A DNA stretch of 64,000 nt, taken from NCBI GenBank assembly GCA_942491935.1, contig CALOCZ010000055.1, positions 124,001-188,000 on the forward strand, written 5' to 3'. The DNA comes from JAGTVG01 sp942491935 (GTDB lineage Bacteria > Bacteroidota > Bacteroidia > Cytophagales > Cyclobacteriaceae). Shown here piece by piece: positions 36,382-45,150 of the stretch; positions within the stretch are counted from its first letter, which is position 1, and the number at the start of each line of letters is the position of its first letter. The notes beneath the pieces were generated by a model. The model was given only the letters and a program-made list of their open reading frames with translations, searched no databases and was not told where the DNA came from. A program made the translations under genes and the position numbers.

Positions 36382-39069
36382 ATGAAAAAATATCTTTTTC
36401 TAACTTTTATTTTAAACTGGGCTTGTACTTCCAGCCAGAATATTCCACCCATGGTAGATACTGAAAATGTTATAACATATTCAGGAGATTCCCTTAAAAA
36501 TATTTCAATACCCCTTGGCGGAATAGGAACTGGAGATATTCTTATAGGGGGGCGCGGAAATATTAAGGCAATGGAGATATTTAACCGGGCTGCCCAAACC
36601 GGTGAATTACCTTATATGACATTCTTTTCCTTATGGTTAAAGGAAGAAAATAAAGAACCTGTCTCGAGAATATTGGAATCTAAGCTTTCTGACGATTCTC
36701 CAGGCCCGTACGGTATTGAAAGAAGACAGCTGGCGGGATTGCCACGGTTTGAAAAATCGGAATTTATTTGCAAATACCCCTTTGTCAATATTAATCTTAT
36801 GGATAGATCGGTCCCACTTCAAATTGAAGGTGAATATTTCAATCCTTTTATACCTCTTGATGTCCAAAATAGCAGCTTACCATTGGTGCAATTCAACTGG
36901 AAAATAACCAATACCAGCTCGAAGGACATTGAATTGTCCCTTGCTATGAACCTTTTTAATCCCTTAGTTAATATTGATGGAAATAATAAAGCATCGCATG
37001 AAGGAAATTTGAATAGGCACTTTAAAAATGGAAAGATAGAAGGAATATCTTTCTTGAATGAAGAACCGGTTTCTTCGCCGTTGTATGGGAATTTGCTAAT
37101 GGCAACATCTTTTCATCAGACCACTATTCAAACTGCCTGGTATGAAGGTGCCTGGTGGGATGATGCCACTATATTCTGGGATGATTTCTCAGAAGATGGG
37201 AGAATCACAGAACGGCTCGAAGATGTTACTTGGGAGGGAAGTGACTGGTATGGCAGCGAAAATCAATCAATCGTTGGAAATATAACGACGAATTTTTCAT
37301 TGAAACCCGGAGAATCTATTAAAATTCCATTTTACCTGTCCTGGTATATCCCAAACCGGGTATTGGAATCATCTCAGGCCTTTGGTAATAACGAAGTTGT
37401 GAATAACCAGATGAAGAATCATTATGCAACCAGATTCGAATCATCCTCTGATGTATTGGATTATTATCTTGAAGAAGAACAACAGCTTTATGGCCTTACC
37501 CGAAAATATGTTGATATACTTTATAACTCTTCATTGCCCTCTTATGCCATCGATGCTGTTTCAGCAAATTCAGCCATTTTAAAATCGACTTTAATAATGA
37601 GGACTGAGGAAGGCTGGGTTCATGGCTTTGAAGGAATGGGACAAAACTCAGGTTGCTGTCCGGGGAATTGTACCCATGTCTGGAATTATGCTCAGACCAT
37701 GGCATCACTTTTTCCAGAACTTGAACAGAAGGTGCGTGAAGTTTCATTCATTCATGATACTCATCCAAACGGATATCAGTGCTTTCGAACAGTTTTCCCA
37801 CTTAGTGATAATTGGTTTAAAAGCGTAGCGGCTGATGGACAAATGGGGAATATAATCAGGGTTTACCGCGAATGGAAAAACTGCGGAAACACCGAATGGC
37901 TGAAAAAGCTCTGGCCAAAAGTAAAACTGGCCCTTGAATTTGCATGGAAGGGATCAGGAGAAGTTCCGGGGAAATACAACTGGCAGGAGCATGCAAAAAT
38001 ACCCTGGGATCCCTACAAGGAGGGTGTGATGAGAGGTCGTCAGCATAATACCTATGATATAGATTTTTTCGGGCCGAATATGATGACCGGTTCATTGTAT
38101 CTCGCAGCTTTGAAAGCCTGTTCTGAAATGGCTTTTCATCTGGGAGAAGAGGAAAAGTATAAAGAATATTGGGCCCTATATCAAAGTGGAAAAGAAAAGT
38201 ATGAATCACTTTTATGGAATGGATCTTACTTTATTCAAGAGGTAGAAGTGGTGGAAGGAATTGAGATACCTGATCGACTTAAATCCCCCCCTGATGTAAA
38301 TGGGAAGGTAATCCCCAAATACCAGTTTGCTGATGGTTGTTTAACTGATCAATTGCTTGGTCAATTCCTGGCATTTAATAGTGGTCTGGGATATGTGGTC
38401 GATGAGGAAAAGGTAAAAAAAGCCATGCATTCTGTATATAAATATAACTTTATCCCTGATTTCTCTGAAGTTCATAATGTTCAACGTGTATTTGCAGTAA
38501 ACAATGAAGGGGGGATGGTAATTGGAACGTGGCCTAACGGCAACAGGCCAAGGATACCTTTTGTTTATGCTGATGAAGTATGGACTGGCGTAGAGTATGA
38601 AGCAGCCGCTAATATGATCTGGTCAGGACTGGTAGATGAAGGTCTTGAAGTTGTAAAGGCCCTCAGGCAAAGATATAGGGGATATAACCGGAATCCCTGG
38701 GGAGAAATAGAATCCGGGATGTATTACGCTAGAGCTATGGCCAGTTGGTCAGTTTTGCTGGCACTGTCGGGATTTGAGTATGATGGTGTTCAGCATGAAA
38801 TAAGATTTGAACCTAAAATAAATGAGGACAATTTCTCAACATTCTGGTCATGTGGCAATGCCTGGGGTAGTTATAGACAATCTGAAAGTTCGGCAAGTAT
38901 TGAGGTCGAATATGGGAAACTAAAATTAATTTCTTTACATATCCCTTTAGAATCAGCAAGTGAAGTATTCTTGAATGACAAAAAAATTAAATTCAGCAGA
39001 GAGAACCAATTGATAAATTTCCCGGAACCAATTTTAATAAATCAGGGCGAGGTATTGATAATGGAATAG
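36382..39069 (+). CDS. GH116 family glycosidase (GBA2-type), lipoprotein
   Basis: 895 residues from the ATG at 36382, which begins a lipoprotein signal (MKKYLFLTFILNWACTSS). An upstream in-frame ATG at 36346 would bury it. The N-terminal beta-sandwich contains IPLGGIGTGDILIGGRGNIK. The (alpha/alpha)6 catalytic domain contains NSGCCPGNCTHVWNYAQTMA, HNTYDIDFFGPNMMTGSLY, YQFADGCLTDQLLGQ and WTGVEYEAAANMIWSGL, all characteristic of GH116. Known members cleave beta-glucosides, beta-xylosides or beta-N-acetylglucosaminides; specificity is not readable here. It probably forms an operon with the preceding esterase gene. Confidence 0.92.
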   Translation: MKKYLFLTFILNWACTSSQNIPPMVDTENVITYSGDSLKNISIPLGGIGTGDILIGGRGNIKAMEIFNRAAQTGELPYMTFFSLWLKEENKEPVSRILESKLSDDSPGPYGIERRQLAGLPRFEKSEFICKYPFVNINLMDRSVPLQIEGEYFNPFIPLDVQNSSLPLVQFNWKITNTSSKDIELSLAMNLFNPLVNIDGNNKASHEGNLNRHFKNGKIEGISFLNEEPVSSPLYGNLLMATSFHQTTIQTAWYEGAWWDDATIFWDDFSEDGRITERLEDVTWEGSDWYGSENQSIVGNITTNFSLKPGESIKIPFYLSWYIPNRVLESSQAFGNNEVVNNQMKNHYATRFESSSDVLDYYLEEEQQLYGLTRKYVDILYNSSLPSYAIDAVSANSAILKSTLIMRTEEGWVHGFEGMGQNSGCCPGNCTHVWNYAQTMASLFPELEQKVREVSFIHDTHPNGYQCFRTVFPLSDNWFKSVAADGQMGNIIRVYREWKNCGNTEWLKKLWPKVKLALEFAWKGSGEVPGKYNWQEHAKIPWDPYKEGVMRGRQHNTYDIDFFGPNMMTGSLYLAALKACSEMAFHLGEEEKYKEYWALYQSGKEKYESLLWNGSYFIQEVEVVEGIEIPDRLKSPPDVNGKVIPKYQFADGCLTDQLLGQFLAFNSGLGYVVDEEKVKKAMHSVYKYNFIPDFSEVHNVQRVFAVNNEGGMVIGTWPNGNRPRIPFVYADEVWTGVEYEAAANMIWSGLVDEGLEVVKALRQRYRGYNRNPWGEIESGMYYARAMASWSVLLALSGFEYDGVQHEIRFEPKINEDNFSTFWSCGNAWGSYRQSESSASIEVEYGKLKLISLHIPLESASEVFLNDKKIKFSRENQLINFPEPILINQGEVLIME

Positions 39070-39242
39070 CTTTCATTCGAGTTATTTCCCAAAGTCCACC
39101 TAGGAGCCATCCGGTAATTGTCCCGATATTATATAAATTTAGTGGCCTCTTTGACATTGCCTCAAATTTGGATTAAAATAGTGTTTAAATATGGGAAATT
39201 TATCTTTTTGCTGAACCCAAATAACCAAAAAAAATAAAACTG

Positions 39243-40509
39243 ATGTTTCCTTTCGATAAGAGTTCATATCTTGATAAATATATAAAGATCAGAAAGCAGA
39301 CCATTAATATTTGTAAACCTCTCGCTGTTGAAGATTTTGTTGCCCAACCTGTCGTAGATGTAAGCCCTCCTAAATGGCATATGGGTCATACTACCTGGTT
39401 TTTTGAAGCTCTGGTGCTGGAGAACTATTCTTCAGATTACAAAGAATTCGATCATCGATATGGGTTTTTGTTTAATAGCTATTACAATACTGTAGGAGAC
39501 AGGGTTCAACGGCCAGATCGTGGACATATGACGAGACCAACAGTAGAAGAGATAATCCATTATAGAGAATATGTGGATGAAAAAATGATTCACTTCATAA
39601 ATAATGAATCCGATAAAATAGACAATAACCTGTCATATATACTTGAACTAGGTTTACAACATGAACAACAGCATCAGGAACTTCTTATTACGGACCTGAA
39701 ATATATACTGGGTATGAATCCTATATTTCCAGTTTATAAAGATTATATAGAAGAAGAGGCGGATATAAAGAGCACAGAGATTAAATATATTAGTGTCAAA
39801 GAAGGAATATACGAGATTGGTTATCAGGGAAAAGAATTCTGTTTTGATAATGAAAAAGCCCGGCATAAGGTATTCCTAAATCCATTTCGATTTATGAACC
39901 GCTTGGTTAATAATGAGGAATACCTTGAATTTATTGAAGATGGTGGCTATAGCCGGTTCAATTTCTGGTTATCTGAAGGTTGGGATTGGGTTAAGAATGA
40001 GAACATTCATGCCCCGTTGTATTGGCATAAGATAGACCATAAATGGTACCATTATACATTATCAGGTTTGGAAGAGATTAATCCTAATGACCCGGTAACT
40101 CATATCAGTTACTTTGAAGCGGATGCTTATGCCAGCTGGAAAGGGAAACGATTGTTGACAGAAGCAGAATGGGAGGTGGTTTGCCAGGATCATGAGCCAA
40201 CTCCCAATGAAAACTCAAATTTTGTTGAAAGTGAGAACTTCAGACCTCTTCAATGTAAAAATGGGATGATGCAGCTTTTAGGTGACGTATGGGAATGGAC
40301 AGGAAGCGCATATCTTCCTTACCCGAATTTTCAAAAATCAGACGGAGCCATTGGAGAATATAATGGCAAGTTCATGGTTAACCAGATGGTTTAAGAGGAG
40401 GGTCTTGTGCGACACCACAAAGACTATATATAAGAACTAGTTACAGGAATTTCTTTCATCTAATCTTCGCTGGCAATTTACAGGCATCAGGCTTGCAGAA
40501 AGTTTATAA
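39243..40509 (+). pseudogene. egtB: Ergothioneine biosynthesis protein EgtB, two frameshifts near the 3' end
   Basis: Open for 383 residues to a stop at 40392, about 40 residues short of the family end. The DinB-like domain has the iron-binding His in WHMGHTTWFFE and HEQQHQE (HX3HXE), followed by the formylglycine-generating-enzyme-like domain ending GDVWEWTGSAYLPYPNF and NQMV. Restoring one T near 40390-40392 and one C near 40460 recovers the expected tail RGGSCATP, YRNFFHPN, RWQFTGIRLAESL and a stop at 40507-40509, one base before egtD. The full length would be about 422 residues. EgtB is a non-haem iron sulfoxide synthase acting on hercynine. The losses may be sequencing errors. Confidence 0.9.
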
Positions 40510-40510
40510 A

Positions 40511-41464
40511 ATGGAACATACAGATAGATTTGCCGAAGATGTTCGGGAAGGATTGTCTTCTGAACCAAAATATTTACACTCCAAATATTTTTATGATGAG
40601 GTAGGCGATGACCTTTTTCAGCAGATTATGGAACTGGAGGAATATTATCTGACGGATTGTGAGGCCAAAATATTTGAAAGTCAGAAAGATGAGATCCTTC
40701 AATATTTCTTAGCTGAAGAAGAGTTTTTTGATCTGATAGAATTTGGCGCTGGAGATGGTTTTAAAACCAAAATATTACTTAATCATTTTGTCGATAACAA
40801 TGTAAATTTTAATTACATACCTATCGATATATCAAAATCCGTTTTAGCCGGTCTGACAAAAGATCTTAATAACACTTTACCCGAATTGGTTATAAAGCCT
40901 ATTTGCGACGACTATTTTCATGCCTTGGAGGAATTAAATAAGGTAGATTATAATAAAAAGGTTATTCTCTTTCTGGGATCGAATATTGGGAATTTCAGGG
41001 GAGATAATGCTATTCCTTTTCTGAAGCATTTACGTGCTGACATGAACGAAAAAGACCTATTGTTTATTGGCTTTGATTTAATGAAGGATCCTAAAGTTAT
41101 TCTGGATGCCTACAATGATAAAAAGGGAATTACCTCAGATTTTAATTTTAATTTATTGGACAGAATTAATAAGGAATTGGGAGGAAATTTCAATCGGGCG
41201 AATTTCAGCCATTATCCTACCTATAATCCAATATCAGGGGAAACTAAAAGTTATCTTATAAGCCTTCAAAATCAAACTGTTTGGATAGAAGGGCTGTCCC
41301 AGTCGTTTAATTTTGAGCAATGGGAACCAGTATTTACAGAGATTTCCCAGAAATATAACCTCAATGATATTGACCGTTTAGCCGCCCACTCAGGTTTTAA
41401 AGTCATGAAAAACTTCTTTGACACAAGGAAATACTTTGTTGATTCTCTCTGGCAATTAGCATAA
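40511..41464 (+). CDS. egtD: L-histidine N(alpha)-methyltransferase EgtD
   Basis: 317 residues from the ATG at 40511, one base after the restored egtB stop. A TTG at 40493 would extend into egtB. The SAM-binding motif is DLIEFGAGDGFKT; an N-terminal LSSEPKYLHSKYFYDEVGDDLF is diagnostic of the family, and FLGSNIGNFRGDNAIPFL follows. The enzyme trimethylates histidine to hercynine, the first step of ergothioneine synthesis, and EgtB acts next. The two-gene egtBD arrangement without egtA/C/E is common outside actinobacteria; the C-S lyase step would be supplied elsewhere. Confidence 0.94.
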   Translation: MEHTDRFAEDVREGLSSEPKYLHSKYFYDEVGDDLFQQIMELEEYYLTDCEAKIFESQKDEILQYFLAEEEFFDLIEFGAGDGFKTKILLNHFVDNNVNFNYIPIDISKSVLAGLTKDLNNTLPELVIKPICDDYFHALEELNKVDYNKKVILFLGSNIGNFRGDNAIPFLKHLRADMNEKDLLFIGFDLMKDPKVILDAYNDKKGITSDFNFNLLDRINKELGGNFNRANFSHYPTYNPISGETKSYLISLQNQTVWIEGLSQSFNFEQWEPVFTEISQKYNLNDIDRLAAHSGFKVMKNFFDTRKYFVDSLWQLA

Positions 41465-41514
41465 GATAAACCATTTTAATATACATTAGTTTTATACATT
41501 AAAGCAGAATACAA

Positions 41515-42450
41515 GTGATCAGATTATTCAAGCGATTTAAAGAATATACCGATACTGGATTCAGTACCATCCCGGAGGGTCAACCTGAAAGACTTATAAA
41601 CCAGGATGGATCTCTTAATGTGAAGAGAACAGGACTTGGTTTTTTTGCTCACCTGAGTGTTTTCAGGGAACTGATCGAAATGAACTGGTGGAGATTTAAT
41701 TTGATCGTTATAGTCTCATACTTTGTTATCAATCTGTTTTTTGCATTGATCTATTTATGGATAGGAGTTGAAGGTTTGAATGTTCAAAATACGGAAAATG
41801 AAACAAATGATTTTCTCAATGCTTTCTATTTTAGTGCACAGACCTTCTCCACTGTTGGTTACGGCCGTGAGAATCCGATAAGTCATACTTCTAACATTGT
41901 GGCTGTTTTTGAAATGCTAATAGGAATGATGTACCTGGCCCTCGCAGCTGGATTATTATATGGGCGATTCTCAAAACCTGTTTCAAAAATCATATTTTCT
42001 GCAAATGCACTCATTTCGCCCTACAGAGATGGGAAAGGATTAATGTTAAGGTTGGCGAACGCAAAAAGTAATTTATTGATTGAGGTCGGGGTCCAGGTTC
42101 TTATGTCCATGAATGTGCAGGAAAATGGAAACCAGATAAGAAAATTCTATAAGCTAGGGCTGGAAAGAGAAAATATAAACATGCTGGCAATGACCTGGAC
42201 GGTAGTTCATCCGATCGACGGAGATAGCCCTCTACAAAATCTGACCGAGACTGATTTCATTGAATCAGAACCCGAATTTCTTGTATTTGTAAATGCCATA
42301 AATGATACTAATTCACAGCCTATCCATGCCAGAACCTCCTATAAGAGTAATGAGATTGTATGGGGGGCTAAATTCAAATCAATTTATAAAACCCAGTATA
42401 AAAAAACTGTTGTACGCATTGACAAAATCAACGAATTTACGAGGGTATAG
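41515..42450 (+). CDS. Inward-rectifier potassium channel (KirBac-type)
   Basis: 311 residues from a GTG start. An amphipathic slide helix precedes TM1 (about 62-84, FNLIVIVSYFVINLFFALIY), then the pore helix and selectivity filter TFSTVGYGRENP with an intact GYG, and TM2 (MLIGMMYLALAAGLLYGRFS). A C-terminal beta-sandwich cytoplasmic domain (about 160-311) is typical of the inward rectifier fold. It likely forms a tetramer in the inner membrane conducting K+. The gap to egtD is 50 bases; there is no functional link beyond position. Confidence 0.92.
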   Translation: MIRLFKRFKEYTDTGFSTIPEGQPERLINQDGSLNVKRTGLGFFAHLSVFRELIEMNWWRFNLIVIVSYFVINLFFALIYLWIGVEGLNVQNTENETNDFLNAFYFSAQTFSTVGYGRENPISHTSNIVAVFEMLIGMMYLALAAGLLYGRFSKPVSKIIFSANALISPYRDGKGLMLRLANAKSNLLIEVGVQVLMSMNVQENGNQIRKFYKLGLERENINMLAMTWTVVHPIDGDSPLQNLTETDFIESEPEFLVFVNAINDTNSQPIHARTSYKSNEIVWGAKFKSIYKTQYKKTVVRIDKINEFTRV

Positions 42451-42594
42451 AAGAGAATTATTTTTTGAAATAACTACAATTACATCTCAAACAATATATT
42501 GATGCAACAATAGCTATGGAGTATAATCCGTTTAGAAGATAGTAAAAAGTTAATGTGGAAAATCCGGCCACATAAGATACTTACCCTTTCAAAA

Positions 42595-42630
42595 CAACCA
42601 TTGGTGGATTTATTCACTGGTTGCTTTTTT
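42595..42630 (+). terminator. Possible terminator downstream of the Kir gene
   Basis: CAACCA (42595-42600) pairs with TGGTTG (42618-42623) around a 17-base loop and is followed by C and six Ts. It sits 145 bases past the Kir stop and about 100 before the tRNA. Confidence 0.4.
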
Positions 42631-42724
42631 ATGCTCATATGAATGATAAATTTGCTACAAATTTTCAATTCAATACCCTTTTCAGATAAATTTAAATAGA
42701 TTAACTTTGTCCCCCGAATGCTGC

Positions 42725-42810
42725 GCGCACGTGGCGGAACTGGTAGACGCGCTAGGTTGAGGGCCTAGTGGGAGATTATTCCCGTGGAGGTTCGATTCCT
42801 CTCGTGCACT
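42725..42810 (+). tRNA. tRNA-Leu (anticodon GAG), acceptor stem imperfect
   Basis: Class II tRNA. The D-arm region is TGGCGGAACTGGTAGACGC, the anticodon stem CTAGG/CCTAG encloses the loop TTGAGGG (anticodon GAG), the long variable arm is GGGA/TCCC, and the T arm holds TTCGATT. The 5' acceptor strand GCGCACG faces CGTGCAC, giving a C2-A71 mismatch and a T discriminator instead of the A expected for leucine tRNAs. Inserting GC (CGTGCGC then A) would fix both. A T-run terminator starts directly at the 3' end; CCA is not encoded. Confidence 0.9.
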
Positions 42811-42983
42811 TTTTTTCATATTGTCTTCTTTATTTTGTCAATCTTTCTGTGAATAGAATCATTTAAATTTTTGTTAAAAGGAGATACGGTGTTTTTTGAT
42901 ATATGATTCATTTTATAGATATAAAATAGATCATTTATTCTTAGATAATTTCATTGCAATTTTCCACACTGTTCATAAAAAAA

Positions 42984-43003
42984 GCTCTCTTAGCTAAGAG
43001 AGC
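42984..43003 (-). terminator. Hairpin terminator for the 56-residue minus-strand gene
   Basis: GCTCTCTTA (42984-42992) and TAAGAGAGC (42995-43003) form a perfect stem with a two-base loop. On the minus strand it is followed by a run of Ts (the A run 42977-42983 on plus). It begins 33 bases past the stop of the gene at 43036-43206. A short T run on the plus side may make it weakly bidirectional. Confidence 0.75.
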
Positions 43004-43035
43004 CTTTGTAATTAGTTAATAATCATTTTAAGTTA

Positions 43036-43206
43036 TCATCCTAATCCCAGGAATAGGTGTAGCCAAACAACAAAACATTGGGCCCATGCTGGGAGGGACA
43101 GCGTCCAATCATGTAATTTGTCATGCCAGCCACCGGCTAATGCATTTTGTGAAAATAACAGTAACATTGGCATCAATAGGATTAAGGTCATTTTGAATTT
43201 TCTCAT
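43036..43206 (-). CDS. Exported 56-residue small protein, unknown family
   Basis: Starts MRKFKMTLILLMPMLLLFS and has a classic signal peptide with cleavage likely after NALA. The mature 32 residues begin GGWHDKLHDWTLSLPAWAQC and end in a Trp/Leu/Phe-rich hydrophobic stretch (FVVWLHLFLGLG). The coding call rests on the full signal peptide, good start context and a perfect terminator hairpin just downstream. I recognise no family. The mature part could be a short membrane-inserting helix with a single Cys. Oriented opposite to the tRNA and its neighbours. Confidence 0.65.
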   Translation of the reverse strand: MRKFKMTLILLMPMLLLFSQNALAGGWHDKLHDWTLSLPAWAQCFVVWLHLFLGLG

Positions 43207-43408
43207 AACGATTTGGGTTTAACGTGAAAAATTGAAAAAAGCGTAATTAATTTAAGTTTTATTAAAAAAAAAGTCAAGTTTATAATAATAAATCCATTCG
43301 ATCTGAGTGGGATTATTAATTTATTGCAGCCATAAAAGTACTCGAAAGAAATACTGAACTCTTTTTTATTTTTTGTATCTTTCCTTTCATCATTAAAAAT
43401 GCCATATC

Positions 43409-44081
43409 ATGAAGTTAAATGTGATAATTACCGGTGCAACTGGCATGGTGGGTAAAGGAGTTCTACTGGAATGTCTTGAAAGTCCCGATATTGAATCTGT
43501 CCTGCTTATAAACCGGAGATCCATTGAAATGGAACATGATAAGCTGAAAGAAATTCTGCACAAGGATTTTTATGATCTATCAACAATTGAAGAACAGCTG
43601 AAAGGCTATAATGCCTGTTTCTTCTGGCTCGGGCGTTTCTTATCGGATGTCTGAGAATGACTATACGAAAATTACTCATGATTTGACCCTGCATTTTGCT
43701 GATACCCTTTTAAATTTAAATCCCCAGATGACTTTCTGTTATGTATCGGGTCAGGGGACTGACGGTACTGAAAAGAGCCGAATGATGTGGGCCAGGGTAA
43801 AAGGAAAGACAGAAAATGACTTACTGGCAATGCCTTTCAAAAAAGCCTATATGTTCCGTCCAGGATTTATTCAACCCATGAAAGGAATTAAATCAAGCAC
43901 TAAAATGTACAATACGATGTATTCCATTATCAAGCCTCTAATGCCTGTACTTAAATTTCTTTTTCCAAAATCTATAACCAATACCGATCGGGTTGGAAAG
44001 GCTATGATAAATTCTGTAACAATTGGTTATAGCAAGACGCATTTAGACAACCATGATATAAATCTGCTTGCGGCCAGCTGA
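43409..44081 (+). pseudogene. NAD(P)-binding Rossmann-fold oxidoreductase, frameshifted
   Basis: The first 75 or so residues (NVIITGATGMVGKGVLLECL, a canonical NAD(P) motif) run to NACFFWLG and then hit a stop at 43654. The continuation (SYRMSENDYTKITHDLTLHF, YVSGQGTDG, MFRPGFIQP, NTDRVGKAMINSV) is in the +1 frame to 44081. Removing one C in CTCGGGC near 43628-43634 rejoins them as CFFWLGVSYRMSE, matching the usual family sequence. The intact protein would be about 223 residues, similar to NAD-dependent epimerase/HTATIP2-like proteins. Single-base insertion: sequencing error or recent inactivation. Confidence 0.85.
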
Positions 44082-44106
44082 AATGATAATGTATTAATTT
44101 AATAAA

Positions 44107-45138
44107 ATGAAAGCACTCGTTCTTGAGGAGTATAATAAGCTGGTTTATAAAGATGTACCAGTTCCAGAAATCAAAAGTAATGAAGTTCTGGTCCGGGTAA
44201 AAGCCTGTGGGATATGCGGCAGTGATGTACATGGAATGGATGGCAGCTCTGGCCGGCGTATTCCGCCAATAATAATGGGGCATGAAGCATCGGGAGTAAT
44301 TGAGAATATTGGTACAAATGTAACTGATTGGAAACCGGATGACCGGGTAACGTTTGATTCGACTATTTATCCGCTGAATGACTGGTTCACCTTAAAAGGG
44401 ATGTACAATCTCAGTGAAAACCGTAAGGTCCTCGGTGTTTCACCGGGAGAATATCGTCAACACGGTGCATTTGCAGAATATGTAGCTGTTCCCGAGCATA
44501 TTCTATATAAGTTGCCGGAAGATGTTGATTTCGTTCAGGCTGCGATGGTTGAACCTGTTGCAGTAGCCTGTCATGCGATTGAATTGACAAAACTATCAAT
44601 TGAAGACTCGGTCGTGGTGATAGGAGCCGGAATGATCGGATTGTTTTTAATTCAGGTTCTTACAAACACGCATGCTGGTCAAGTAATAGCCCTTGATATC
44701 GATGATAAGAAACTGGAACTGGCCAGGCAATTTGGGGCCAACCTTTGTCTGAATCCAAAAAACCAGAATGTACAAAAAGAAATTTATAAGGTAACTGAAA
44801 ACAGGGGTGCCGATATTGCATTTGAGGCAGTTGGAAATACTGAAAGCCTGAATTTATCCATAAATAGTGTGAGAAAAGGAGGGACAGTTACTTTAATTGG
44901 AAACCTGGCTGCTGAAGTGCAATTCCCACTACAGTCAGTAGTGACACGGCAGATCAGGGTACAGGGTAGTTGTGCTATAGCTGGCGAATATCCAATGGTC
45001 TTATCAATGATGCAAAAAAGATTGATCGATATTGGCCCAATGTTAAGCGCTACCGCGCCTTTATCTGAAGGAGCTTCCTGGTTTAAAAGACTTTATGATA
45101 AGGAGCCCGGTCTCTATAAAGTAGTTCTCATCCCATAA
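44107..45138 (+). CDS. Zinc-type medium-chain alcohol/sugar-alcohol dehydrogenase
   Basis: 343 residues. The GroES-like domain has the catalytic zinc ligands C37 (CGICGSDVHG) and H59-E60 (MGHEASG). The nucleotide-binding domain has VVIGAGMIGLFLIQ and an Asp after strand 2 (ALDIDD), indicating NAD preference. The usual four-cysteine structural-zinc loop is absent; the corresponding segment (DSTIYPLNDWFTLKGMYNL) has no cysteines. It resembles sorbitol/galactitol-phosphate dehydrogenases. It ends 12 bases before the Gfo/Idh gene and starts 25 bases after the broken oxidoreductase, so it lies in a small sugar oxidation operon. Confidence 0.9.
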   Translation: MKALVLEEYNKLVYKDVPVPEIKSNEVLVRVKACGICGSDVHGMDGSSGRRIPPIIMGHEASGVIENIGTNVTDWKPDDRVTFDSTIYPLNDWFTLKGMYNLSENRKVLGVSPGEYRQHGAFAEYVAVPEHILYKLPEDVDFVQAAMVEPVAVACHAIELTKLSIEDSVVVIGAGMIGLFLIQVLTNTHAGQVIALDIDDKKLELARQFGANLCLNPKNQNVQKEIYKVTENRGADIAFEAVGNTESLNLSINSVRKGGTVTLIGNLAAEVQFPLQSVVTRQIRVQGSCAIAGEYPMVLSMMQKRLIDIGPMLSATAPLSEGASWFKRLYDKEPGLYKVVLIP

Positions 45139-45150
45139 TTATTATTTATA

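Noticed and set aside
37856..38209. 117-codon antisense frame inside the GH116 gene
   Set aside because: It is a shadow of a strongly supported gene with intact family motifs; similar antisense frames occur in most large genes here.
40493..40510. TTG start for EgtD inside egtB
   Set aside because: The extra residues read the shifted egtB tail; the ATG at 40511 follows the restored egtB stop by one base.
42480..42668. 62-codon minus-strand frame upstream of the tRNA
   Set aside because: Overlaps the likely terminator, with no signal peptide or coding-like composition.
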